Shown here one piece after another: positions 38,769-50,215 of a DNA stretch of 64,000 bases. The DNA lies in NCBI GenBank assembly GCA_011032825.1, contig JAADJZ010000019.1:310001-374000 (forward strand), given 5' to 3'. The notes under the pieces were generated by a model. It was not told the DNA's origin. It saw only the letters and a list, made by a program, of their open reading frames with translations, and ran no database searches. The translations under genes were made by a program, and so were the position numbers. Numbering within the stretch: the first letter of the stretch is position 1; every line of letters starts with the position of its first letter. The stretch comes from Massariosphaeria phaeospora. Lineage: Eukaryota > Ascomycota > Dothideomycetes > Pleosporales.

Positions 38769-39604
38769 GATTACGACCTGGATAGTTTGGCGGCGGGGGC
38801 TGTGGGTGTAGTCGTCGGTGGAGCGAATTTGCGAAACTCGAGTGTGCAAGTGGATTAAGCGAAGTGGGCGCTTGGGCCAGCAGTCACGTGTCGCCGGCCG
38901 CCGAGACGCCGAGCTGGCCGATCATGAGAATCAAAGGTTTCCCCTCAACATCATGTCTCCGCATTCTTACACCACTTCTTTTATTGCACCATCAAAACTC
39001 GAATTGCATGAAATAAAGTATATCGGAATTTCTTGATGTCACGACTTGGAACAATCTACGAATACCGAACGGCCGACAGATAAACATCATACTCCGGGAA
39101 CACCCTATTCTGCAGGCCACCTCTGCTCCATTCTTCTAACTTCAAAGCCGAGCTGGCGGCCATCAGGTGACGTGTAACACTCTCTAGCCCTAAAAATGAC
39201 GCGGCACTTGGACACTCCTACGACGATAGCTAGTTGTCCTGAGCTCTGGGGACTCTGACCGTGCCGGAAGTCTCGCCTCGGTCACGAGCGCCCGACGTGG
39301 CCAATTCCGCCACCACAATACCTCCCAGGATCGAAGCTTCTCGTAGCCACTTCTACTCGACCACAGGAGTCGGGTGTCTCAACGAGCATATTCCAAAGCG
39401 TGCGCGTTCACCTGATGGCTACGCCTCTCGGCGTGGTGGGGATGATCCTTAGCTGCTGCCTCATTTGGAAACAGAATGTTGCCTCTCAAAGGAACCGCGG
39501 GGTTTGGTGTTGAGAGTCTGTGTGTTGCTTTTGTTGTTGCGGCAATTGATTTCGATGATTTGGTTCATTCATTCGCCCTCGGTCGCCCCGACCTCTTCTC
39601 CTAG
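38769..39604. other. intergenic, eS1 promoter side
   Basis: About 830 bp between the eS1 start and the 3' end of a small minus-strand gene. No gene evidence. Confidence 0.45.
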
Positions 39605-40116
39605 TCATGTCTTGACAGCGGTATGCTCCCGGTGCTGACTTTCATACGAGCTCTGCGTCTGACAGAACTTCTCAAAGTCCGGGAAGCTAATATAACCATC
39701 TGAGGAGCGTCAGCTAAAGGAATCGCGGCTCATGATAACCCTAATAGACGCTTACCCTGCTGCCTGTACTGCCCTACATAGCGCGCACTTTCGCTTCTCC
39801 AAACCGCAGGTCTTTCTATTGAGTATGGCGGGCTTGAGTCGACGTCGGCAGGCCTTTGGGTAGGGGAAGATATCGGGCTGGCTATCGATGCTTCGTTCCT
39901 AGGCGTGGTTGGGTGGCAGGCAACTTTGGCGAGGAGAGCAGAGGCCTTGGTGGGACTCCCCGAGCCCGAGTCTCTCCGTGTAGCGATGGGAACCGTGGTG
40001 GTCACGCATGGCGAGGAAACGGTTGATGGCGTCAGAGGCGGTCGACGGCTGCCTGACCGATGATGCTGAGGCGCGGGCGTAGGAAGCGAGTAGTAGTACT
40101 TGGTGTTACCCGCCAT
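39605..40116 (-). CDS. small uncharacterised protein with C-terminal 'GYISFPDFEKFCQ' motif
   Basis: Exons 39756..40116 and 39605..39699 join across a 56-bp intron (GTAAGC...CTCAG, phase 1, with a GCTGAC branch) to give 151 residues. The N-terminal 115 residues are disordered and Ser/Thr/Pro rich with several S-P and T-P sites ('PTKASALLAKV', 'ASIASPISSPTQRPAD'). The C-terminus is ordered: 'WRSESARYVGQYRQQDG' followed by 'YISFPDFEKFCQTQSSYE'. I cannot name a family. The exact splice fit, and a compact conserved-looking tail spanning the junction, support a real gene of the kind found as 'hypothetical' across filamentous fungi. Confidence 0.62.
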
Positions 40117-43100
40117 GTTGGATTATGGGGTTGATCAAGTTTGGCTTCGGGATGGGTGATTTGGACGGAGATGTGGGACGTGGAATGGCAAAACAAAAGG
40201 CCACCGGACGACGTAGTAGTAATAATGGGCTCGGTGGGCACGCCCAGACGCCATTCACCCCATACTACCACTGTACAGAAACGCCTCTGCAAGGCCAGGG
40301 CACCCCTGCTGCGCCAGCTGCATCAGCAGCCGGAGCTTCCCACTCTCGACCTTTTTTGACTCTTGGGCTGGGCTGCATGGATGGCGGAAACGCAGGCCGC
40401 GTCAAAAACGTGGACGTTTGTTGGAGAAACACGCAGGACGCCGGCTGCGCTGTCATCCTTTCATACGCTCTGACTCGGCGTCGGCCGACACACGACCACC
40501 TCACTTCATCTCTCTAGCCTCGCTTCGTCTGCAGGCGTGAGCTGGCCACGCCAAAACCAGGAAATCTGCCTCTGGTGACTGTGTGCAGTCCCCAGCGTCA
40601 CATATTGGCTCTACACGGGCTGCTTGAGCGAGCCAGCGAATGCGTTGACGATGGTAATAGTATCGAAGCCGGCTGCCCCTGATTGGCATCACGGCCTCGT
40701 CTTCGGGAGTGCGGGAGCCCAGCAGCGGGGTCATACTTTGGGACCGTCACTATCGAGCCGACAGGCGAGGCTTCGTGGCTGCGTTCAACCGACGCTTCCG
40801 TCATGGGCGCTTTTCTTGGAGGCCTAGCCAGACGCTGCCGTTGCTGGAGTTAATATTGTTGGGCCAGCGTCGTGCCTTGGAAGAGGAGTGTGGGAGACTC
40901 CAGAGGGGCATTTGCTTATCCGTTATCGAGAGGGGCCGCAGCTGGTGGTGTGTGCGAGGCCGAGGCCATCGCCATCGGCCCATCGCGCGAGGTCGTCAAC
41001 CTTCGATCACCTCACACTCTACCCCGATCCTGCATGTCTCTCGATGTCTCTTCCATGCTGCCGGCCGATTCCAGGTTCCAGTCCACTCGGCAGCGTGCGC
41101 ATGTCATCGAAGCGGCAGGTACACCACTATTACGCACTCGTACAAACCACCCCGCCTGCATACCGAGAACGCAACTTAAGCCAACACACGCCCTCCACCT
41201 CGTCATTTTAAACTACCCCTCCCCATCTTCCATCAGACAGGTACATGCACTCACGCCATAATGCATTCCTAATCTAATGCAGTGGCTACCATGTTGCGAC
41301 GATTAGGCGACGGCCACGTGCCGGCGCGGATACGGCAGCTCCTCCATGCTCACCGTTGAGCAGCTTGTCACCATCAGCTTGTGCCTTCGTAGCTCTGACT
41401 AAGAGTTATCTCACCTCCTTATGCCCCACTTCCGCTTTGACTTTTCTCTCCCTCAGCTGGACTAGTCGACACGATCTCCACCGTTCCTGTCAAGCCGCGC
41501 AAATTGGAAGCACTTCACGTTGGGGTTTCACTTGGACCATGTTGCTACGCATTGTACTCCGTAGTTTGCGCTGGTCGTTCTTGACCCGGCTCAGTCAAGG
41601 CCCAAGTTCATCAACGTCAGATCTTAACAGCCATGCCATGCGGGTGGCTTCGCGCAGTTAAGCGATCAGGTTTCTTTTATGACCTCGATAGTCGATAGTC
41701 GGACTGAAAACGCAAGGATTTCTATTGGAGTTGAAATGGAGGTCTGGATGAAAGCTTTATGTAATGAAAGAATGTTGTTGAGCACGCGAGACCTGAATAT
41801 GTGGTAGTTTCTCTGAAAATAAGCAATTCACTCATCATAAAGGCTACATACCTGTATTAAGCGTACAGGAAGCTGGGACCTGATATTGATTATATTTATA
41901 AGATAATAACTAACTACAATTGATGTAGGGTCTATTTTTGGTGTGCCGTTTGTTGGGATGAGAACATGATGGCTGACTCAGCCGCACTTACGTAATCACT
42001 TCGCCAAGAGCTTCCGTCCTATCTAGCTTAAAATCTTTCTGCTTCGTTACACCATATCCACCATCACCAACCTAGGTGATAACTACTCGGGCGAGCGAAG
42101 CAGTGTATGTATACGCCCTCTCCTATCAGATGATTCTTTTCGAGTTGTTGCACAGACACTAATTACATGTAGGAATCCTCTCTCGGACGAGCTTTGCAGT
42201 GAACCCTAAGTTCTGCATCTTGCCTCTATCACGCTTGCCTGTCGTCGAATCGCTCAAAACTACCCACACAAGTTTGGTCATGTCTTCCGAATCTGCAGCC
42301 TGGCCTGTTGCCCCCTCGCTATAGTTCTCCATCTCCCGCTTCTCTGCGAAGACAAGAACGTGCCGTTTGTGTACATCAAAAGCAAGACAGCACGGCAGAG
42401 CTTGCGGCGTTAGTCGTCCTGTGATCGCAGCGAGCATTTTGTCGAATGAATCGAGTGACTTGGCAGGTCAAATCAAGAACATGAAGGACGCTGTGGAGAG
42501 GCTCGCCGTGTGACAACGGCGGCAATCCACCCCGGTATGACTTGAACGAAGTGTTTGAAGAAGCTTCTGTGAGATACCGCGACTAGTGTTATTGCAGGAG
42601 AATGCAAGAAACGGCCAAACTACCACCCATATAGTAGGAATTACCTAATAGGCGACAGTCCAACACCACCTCAATCTTGATGGTGGTCAGTACTTCGTCG
42701 CAACTAGTCCCACGCCTCGCCACAAGTGTTTTGCAGTTAGAAGACACATGTTGACAGGCCTAATTTAGGTTCGAATGCTAGTATATGCGCCCTTTACCTG
42801 TGGAGAAACGGGTGCAGAGAACACAGATCTACAGTACTAGTCTTATGCCCTGCTGCCCAGCCCGTTATGAAGCGGCGCGCTTGTTAGGTAGCCACGGCCC
42901 ACAGGGATATTGAGCTGACAGCATACAGTACGCCAGGTACTAGAAGCCTTTGTGCGTACGTCCCGGTTAAGACCATCTTGTGACACTGCCATTACTGCCG
43001 AGTTGAAATCAGTCTTTCGAGAAACCCCCCAAACGACCACGAAGAGGATCCTCCGCATGCCGCAACATGTACCAACCCGGGTATGCCACCCAGCATGGGG

Positions 43101-45075
43101 AAACCCCTCACACCTCCATCCCATCCCATCTCAAGCTGGACAATACCCCGCACACAACGCAAGAAGTTAGAACACATACGACCGCCGATCTAGACTACGC
43201 AGCAGCCGTCACCCAGCAGATATGGCGTCGATCTTACCCGAGGCTGGTAACGGCAACCTCCTGCACTTGCAGTCTCGGCTGCTCCACCAGCTGCGCCCAC
43301 ATTGTTACCACACTGCTATTTCCACTCACCTATATTACGAAAGCTGAATAACGTCTCATTTCACGTGCTTCATACTAAGCGCCTGCCCAAGTCACGATTC
43401 GGTCGTACGTGTTCACCAACTGTGGACTAGAGTACTTGCATTATACACCCGCCATCTCTGCTCTACTTAGTACGCACACTGGGCATGTCATCGCCAGTAG
43501 AGCTCGACGACAATATTCCCCTGCGCATGTGACATACAGACGGGTGGTGACTGAACAGCGCACTCGAGCCCAACGCGGGCGGGTCGCTCCAACTGCCCTC
43601 ACCACCGCCCTGGCATATTCAGTTATTCGTTTACGATGCGCACCTAAGTACCTAGCCTGCCCTCTCACTTCTACAAGTCCTATCTTCGACATTGTCTAGT
43701 ATACTAGATACAATAGCACTTTGTAAGTATAAAGGTAGACTCTCTACCTGTTACTTACCATTCTTAGGCTGTCAAGAGGATCACCTAAAGTCTGTCTTCA
43801 TCAGAAATGGATTCTAGTACAGAGGTGGTGTTGATGAAAGCTGCTTGAACACCTGTTCCTAGACAACTCACCGCCGGCCCGTACTCAACAGGTACTCAAG
43901 ATAAGCAGGGTTGTAGGTAAGTAAGGCGGAAGTCATGCTACTGGTATGTCGAGCGCGGTGCAGTGCTAGGAAGAAGCTACTGCTACTGCTACCGCTTCTC
44001 CAGTAACGGGGTATAGTGTTCAACTTTGCTTTTGCTACTGCTATTGCGCAGTCTGGCCGTCCCTCGGCTCCTTGTGTCACACATATACTAATCAACGGCG
44101 CGCTGTCACCTGTTCACTCAGGATAAGCTGAGCTGAGCTGAGCTGACGCGCAGAACATATCATTCCGTGAGCCAGATTCAGATCCAGTCCAGTCCAGTCT
44201 TGCCAGCAGCTCAGCTCAAACTACAGTCCAGTCCAGCAAACCGAACCCCCACCCGCCTGCAAGCACCCCAACAGCTCGACACCGGCATCCTCCATTCATC
44301 AGAAGGACGATGCGCTGCCTGGGCGAACAATCAGCAAATACCAAGTGCCTGCGATGATATGCATCCCGGCCCCCCCGCGCAACACATAGCCAGTACCTTA
44401 TAGATCAATTCAAATTGCCACCGCTGTCACACAGGCTGAATGAACAGCTCCTATACGTCTTGTATCCAGCTGCTAGGAACTGTGCAGAAGAGGAAATGGT
44501 GAAAAATGTTGGAGTGGGTGGGTCACTGTGTTGAACGACAAGTCCACTCCAGTGCAGTTATCATATCACATACCCGTTTCCAAGCCCGCAACAGCACAGG
44601 CACTGGTACCCGGGCCCGAAGCCTTACGTTCTGTAGCGTAGTGTAGCGTTTTCCGTTCCACTCCGGTCCGCGAGATACACATGGCACACCATAACAGGGC
44701 TGGCTGTCACGTCATGTAGTTGGAGCCGAACCAGTAGAGTAGTAGTAGGTGCATGGGCATGTATCGTATGTCTATGTATGCACAGCACGACACGACACGT
44801 CGCAGCGCAGCGCAGCGCAGAGACGCTAGTTTCTCCGAGACTCTGACCCAGCCAACCAAACCAAATCAACCAATCATGGGCCTGTCTTGTCCTGGCCTTG
44901 CTGCTAAGCTGCATACCAGAGATAGAAAGCCGAAACAAACCAATCAATCGCAGTCTCCGCGTCTAGGAAGTCGATGTGCAGGATCCTGCAGAGGAACAAT
45001 TACTTCGGCGTTGTTGGCTGGTTCGACGGGCGCGACGATGACGTGAGGGCTGCTGGTTCAGTGCTGCGGTTGGAG
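40117..45075. other. 5-kb gene-poor region
   Basis: No spliced or unspliced series of frames here makes a recognisable protein. It contains copy 3 of the hairpin repeat, short tandem repeats (AGCTG units at 44126-44146, GCGCA units at 44801-44820, CCAGT units at 44185-44240) and AT-rich patches (41880-41940). A minus-strand frame 42159..42437 (92 codons, '[20 protein letters not shown]') is the best coding candidate but has no support. The part near 44950-45130 may hold the last short exon of URC1. Confidence 0.5.
43690..43796 (-). repeat. dispersed ~100-bp hairpin repeat, copy 3 of 3
   Basis: Inverted relative to copies 1 and 2. Read on the minus strand it has GATCCTCTTGACAGCCTAAGA, a perfect hairpin AGGTAGA-GAG-TCTACCT, CTTACAAAGTGCTATTGTAT and a 12-bp palindrome CTAGTATACTAG. 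Confidence 0.7.
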
Positions 45076-46948
45076 TTAGACATGCATGGCTGGGTTGAAA
45101 TGTGGGGAGCGGGGTATAGAACGGGACGAGGAGAGGTAATTGATAAGTGAGAGTGGTGGATCGAGTAGAGAATGAGGGGTAAGGCAAAACAAAGGGACAC
45201 GTACATCGATGTCCTCCCACCCGCGCCCTTTCACATTGGCCAGCTCAGCCATGGTCATGACGGGGCCCGTCGTGAAGTACCCGGCCTGGATCTTAGCGTC
45301 GATCTCCACACGGCCGTCGGCGGGGATCAGGTCGTCGGGGATGGGGACGCGCTCGTGGATGGGGATGCCTTGGTCGACAATCGCGTCGTGCTTCATGTCG
45401 GACATGCTGAGCATGCGGTCGATCTTGGTGATGCCGAGCCAGTGGAGAATCTGCGGAGGCGCGGGAGTTAGTTGTGAGATCGAGAGGCACAAGAGTGCTG
45501 ATTGTCAGGTTGAGAAAAGAACACTACTCACATCTGGCATCAGCGCTTGGAATCGCATGTCCTTGACGCCTGCAATGTTCTCTGTTCGCTTGAAATACTC
45601 GTCTGCGCGATCCTCGCCGCGTTTCCGCGCGTTGTACACTAGGTACTTGGTCACCTCGCCGAGCGCGCGGCCCTCTTTGCGGAAGTAGATGACGACGCCG
45701 CTACCGCCCTTCTGCGCCTCTTTGACGGCTTCCTCGACGCCGAAGATGAGGTACGGCCGGCAGGTGCAGATGTCGGAGCCGAAGACGTCGCTGCCGTTGC
45801 ATTCGTCGTGAACACGTAAGGCGAGACGTACATTAGGGTCGGACATTTTCGCAGGGTCGCCGAAGATGTAGACGGTTAGGCCGCCGATGGGGGGGAGGAA
45901 CAATTTGATGTCGTGGCGCGTAATGAGTTCGGGGTAGGAGCCGCCGGTTTCCTCGAAGAGGGTGCGGCGGAGGCTGCCTTCGTCTATGGTAATGTTCAGC
46001 TTGAGTTCATGCAAGGAGATGGAGCAGACCAAACGTACCTATCCCGAATCGCTCGGCTACGCCTGGGAGATACCAGACTGGCTCCACGGCGACCTTGGTC
46101 ACGGCCAGCTCACCAGATGCGTTTAAACAGATCTTGCCGTCCGGGACAAGACGGCCGGCTTTCACGCTGTTTTCCAGTTCGGGGAGTTTCATGTGGGCTT
46201 TGGTGATGGCGATAGTGGGTCGGATCTCGACGTCTTCCTCATCCATGGTGCTTTTGTACAGCCACGGCGAGAGGTGGCCGAATGGGTCCATAGCTACGAT
46301 CTTCTTCTTGTCGTGCCATTGCTTGAAGGGACCCAGATCGACGGCGGGTTCGGTGTTGGTGAAGTCTGGCTTATGATCGATGTCCAGGTCCTTGCTTGCA
46401 ACCGCGAGGGCATGGTAGATGGAGTAGGAACCCCCGTGAGCCCCGATAGCTATGAGAGTTAGTCGATATAGACGTGGGTAAATTGTGATATACATACCAT
46501 TGCGCCGACGAATTGTACCTGGATGTCTAGATACAACGACAGGGCCACGTTTGTTGTAATCCTCATGCCCCCATTCCATAGGCAATGGATCTACGCCGGC
46601 TTGGCCGGGATACGAAGTCAAAATGATTTTCGAAGTTTTGGAGACGCTTGCTCGACGCGGTGGTGTGGAATCAATATTGGTGGGTGGCTGCTCATACTGT
46701 TGACTGACAGCCTCTACAGTCTTCTCAGACTCAACCTCCTTCGACTTCTCCTTAGCGTGGTCATTTGCAGCATCGGCTTCAGCCTTGGCCTGGTCTTTCA
46801 GTTGTTTTACGCCAGCCAGCATATTTACACGGCCGTTGATTGTATCAATGGCAGATGCGAGCTGTACGTTCTCCTTGCGCATGGCATTCATGCCCTCCAG
46901 GATCTCTTTAAGAAGAGCATCACTGGACGAGGAAGCTTCCGTAGACAT
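45076..46948 (-). CDS. URC1: Urc1/Urg1-type GTP cyclohydrolase II-like protein (uracil catabolism)
   Basis: Exons 46498..46948, 46039..46449, 45532..45983 and 45205..45450 join in frame (introns 48, 55 and 81 bp). The ~95-residue N-terminus is a charged coiled-coil-like leader. Then comes the Urc1-specific block 'KIILTSYPGQAGVDPLPMEW', 'RGPVVVSRHPGTIRRRNAIG' and 'AHGGSYSIYHALAVASKDLD'. The GTP cyclohydrolase II core keeps the zinc ligands in 'HDECNGSDVFGSDICTCRPY' (C-x10-C-x-C) and the catalytic 'YFRKEGRALGEVTKYLVYNA'. In Lachancea kluyveri Urc1 acts in uracil degradation and is not the riboflavin enzyme; the N-terminal extension points to that clade. The end is uncertain: after 'KGRGWEDID' there is a good GTACGT donor, but no acceptor I can choose with confidence. 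Reading through stops at 45076, while a short last exon between 44960 and 45130 is also possible. It is divergent from ELF1. Confidence 0.87.
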
Positions 46949-47523
46949 GATTTGTTGCTTTGCTTGCGTTTCCTAACAAAGAAAATCGCTGGGGAAGAAC
47001 AAGCCAGACGCAATGAGATAGAAGGTGTGACCCCGCGTGATGCCGCTACTTGGAAGCTACTATCCGGACAAAGAGTGGCTGGATGTGGAACGGGTGGAAG
47101 ATAGTGGCAGTTGCTGGAGGATGGTTTTGAGGGAACGCAGGAACAGAATGTCCAGCGGCGTTTTATGTGTGCTACAATCGGCTTCGTGTGCTCGGCGTGA
47201 AGGCAAAGCGGACGTGGAGGTGGAGGTGAAGGGCGCGTGCCGAGCGCTGATTGGCTGGGCGTTATCGACGCTTTGAGCAACTGCCAGGGCGGTGGGCGGC
47301 CTCGGCATCGGCCTCGAAGCTCTCCACCAAGGGCACCACGACCACGGTACGAACGCGTCGTGACTCCTCGCTTTGTCACTGACGCCGTGCTCTTTGATAG
47401 AAAGTCAGCGCAACGCTCGCGTTCGCACTCTACTCCACATACTCAAATTCACATATAACAGCCGTTTCCGTCACTCGACATTCACACACCAAACACCATC
47501 GCAGAAACTACACATTTACCAGC
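46949..47523. promoter_or_regulatory. bidirectional region between URC1 (-) and ELF1 (+)
   Basis: 575 bp separating two divergent starts. A TATAA string lies at 47454-47458, 70 bp before the ELF1 ATG. No specific factor site can be named. Confidence 0.45.
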
Positions 47524-48030
47524 ATGGTACGGTCCGCCCTATTCGTTGCGCGCGCGCCCAAACTAACAACCTACAGGGCAAGCGCAAATCCGCAAAGAAG
47601 CCCCAGGGCCCCAAGAAGAAGGAGAAGCTCCCGACCATCTTCCAGTGCCTGTTCTGCAACCACGAGAACTCCGTGTCCGTCTCCATCGAGAAGAAATCGG
47701 GCGTCGGCAACCTGCACTGCAAGGTGTGCGGCCAGACCTTCCAGACGAGCATCAACTGTACGTTGTCGGCGATCACCCGCGCAGAAACTGATTGTTAATT
47801 TGCCGGTAGACCTTTCTGCGCCCGTCGATGTGTACGCCGATTGGATTGACGCCTGCGATCAGGTAGCCAAGGAAGCTGCGGCCGGCGCAACTACTATGGA
47901 ACGGTCGAATAATCGTGTGACTGGTCCTCCGAAGACAGCAGCCGCAGTGGCCGCCGCCGCAGACGACGACTTTATCGTGCAAGATGGGGGGGACGAAGAT
48001 GCGCCTGGTGACTGGGATGAGGATGTCTAG
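47524..48030 (+). CDS. ELF1: transcription elongation factor Elf1
   Basis: Small zinc protein that travels with RNA polymerase II through nucleosomes. The first coding exon is the ATG alone (47524..47526), followed by a 50-bp intron. Exon 2 (47577..47757) and exon 3 (47810..48030) complete 134 residues. The family N-terminus 'GKRKSAKKPQGPKKKEKLP' starts exactly at exon 2, so the start codon must come from exon 1. The zinc finger is 'FQCLFCNHENSVSVS' plus 'LHCKVCGQTFQTS' (two C-x2-C pairs), then 'SAPVDVYADWIDACDQVAKE'. The C-terminal third is Ala-rich then acidic ('DDDFIVQDGGDEDAPGDWDE'). It is convergent with UPRT. Confidence 0.95.
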   Translation: MVRSALFVARAPKLTTYRASANPQRSPRAPRRRRSSRPSSSACSATTRTPCPSPSRRNRASATCTARCAARPSRRASTVRCRRSPAQKLIVNLPVDLSAPVDVYADWIDACDQVAKEAAAGATTMERSNNRVTGPPKTAAAVAAAADDDFIVQDGGDEDAPGDWDEDV

Positions 48031-48578
48031 CGATGCGTTTTATGGGCGATTCGATGTGTACAACAGATGGATACTGGAGTAGGAAACGGGATGGGCGGGC
48101 GCTTTGGTATACCTTGGGTTATGGCGTGTCACAAAAAATTCATTGAGCAATTAGGGGCTGGCGCACTATGGGATGATCGCGATTTGGTTTATTACGTCGG
48201 GCTGTGTCTCGGTTTCTCGATTATCGAAGCCAGTTCTGGGATTGAGCCTGCGCGCTGCGGTGTCAAATCCATCGTCTATTTGAGAAGCTCGTGTGCTCTT
48301 TGTTCTGAAGTGCGTCGTTACGCACTTGGTCTACCTACTACTTACAACGTTGGGTAGGTAAATCAGTAGATAAGTTGCATATCAAGAGGACTGGTTGTTG
48401 ATGTGGCCTGATGTACGTATATCTGGTAATACTATCGTAAGCAGTCGTTTCATATATGTAAAGGTGTGTACATTCACAGCTAACCCCCGTGGAAGATGGC
48501 CTAGGCCAAAGCAGTGCTGGGACTCTCATGTTACTCCCACACTTCCTCACTTCGTGTTTCCACCAGCATGACTGCCAA
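48031..48578. other. intergenic between convergent ELF1 and UPRT
   Basis: 548 bp of shared 3' region with no gene evidence. Confidence 0.5.
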
Positions 48579-49590
<1,012 letters not shown>

Positions 49591-50215
49591 GGTGCACTGT
49601 TAAGAGGCTGAGGGTTGTAAAGTGGTTGAGGAAGGGACTCGAGAATACTGCCGAAATGGAGCGGATGAGAGGCTCAATTGATGCTGATTGCTACCTATGT
49701 ATAAGGTGGGACATGCGAGAAGCGGAAAATGAAGCAATATATACAGAGAGAAGTCGAATGGACACAGGAGGGGACTCGAGGGCGAGGCTCGTGACCCCTC
49801 GGCGGAGTCCTTCACCAAGGGCTTCACCGCCCGCCGCTCTGGGCCTAGCGCGGGATGGATTTGCGGGCCCGGAACCGGGACCCTGCTTTGCGCCTCTTTC
49901 ACCACCCGCCGACCTGCCGATCACCAACCACAGCCACTTTCACCGGCTTCGTCATTTGCGCCCGCCCGTGCTCACCGCTTTCCCCCGAAACGGACAAACG
50001 TAAACAGTTCTTTATCAACGGCCGCCCAACCGCCCACTACTGTCTGCATGTTCTTCTCTCTTGCCTCGCTCGATGCAACAGTATCGCCCACCAGGACGCC
50101 CCCGCTAAAGCCTCCGGGTTTACCGAGTGCAATGCGCGTCTGAACCACTTTCCGATCAACACCACCACCACCACGCGAATCCACGACGGGCGTGTCCACG
50201 CCTGCGACCGTCAGC
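49591..50215. promoter_or_regulatory. divergent region between UPRT (-) and WAPL (+)
   Basis: 625 bp containing both 5' flanks, with CACCAC repeats just before the WAPL start. No gene. Confidence 0.45.

Noticed and set aside
42159..42437. 92-codon minus-strand frame in the gene-poor region
   Set aside because: No splice-linked continuation or family match; kept only as a remark in the region entry.
42755..42785. GGTTCGAATGC resembling a pol III B box
   Set aside because: No matching A box or cloverleaf upstream; single short match.
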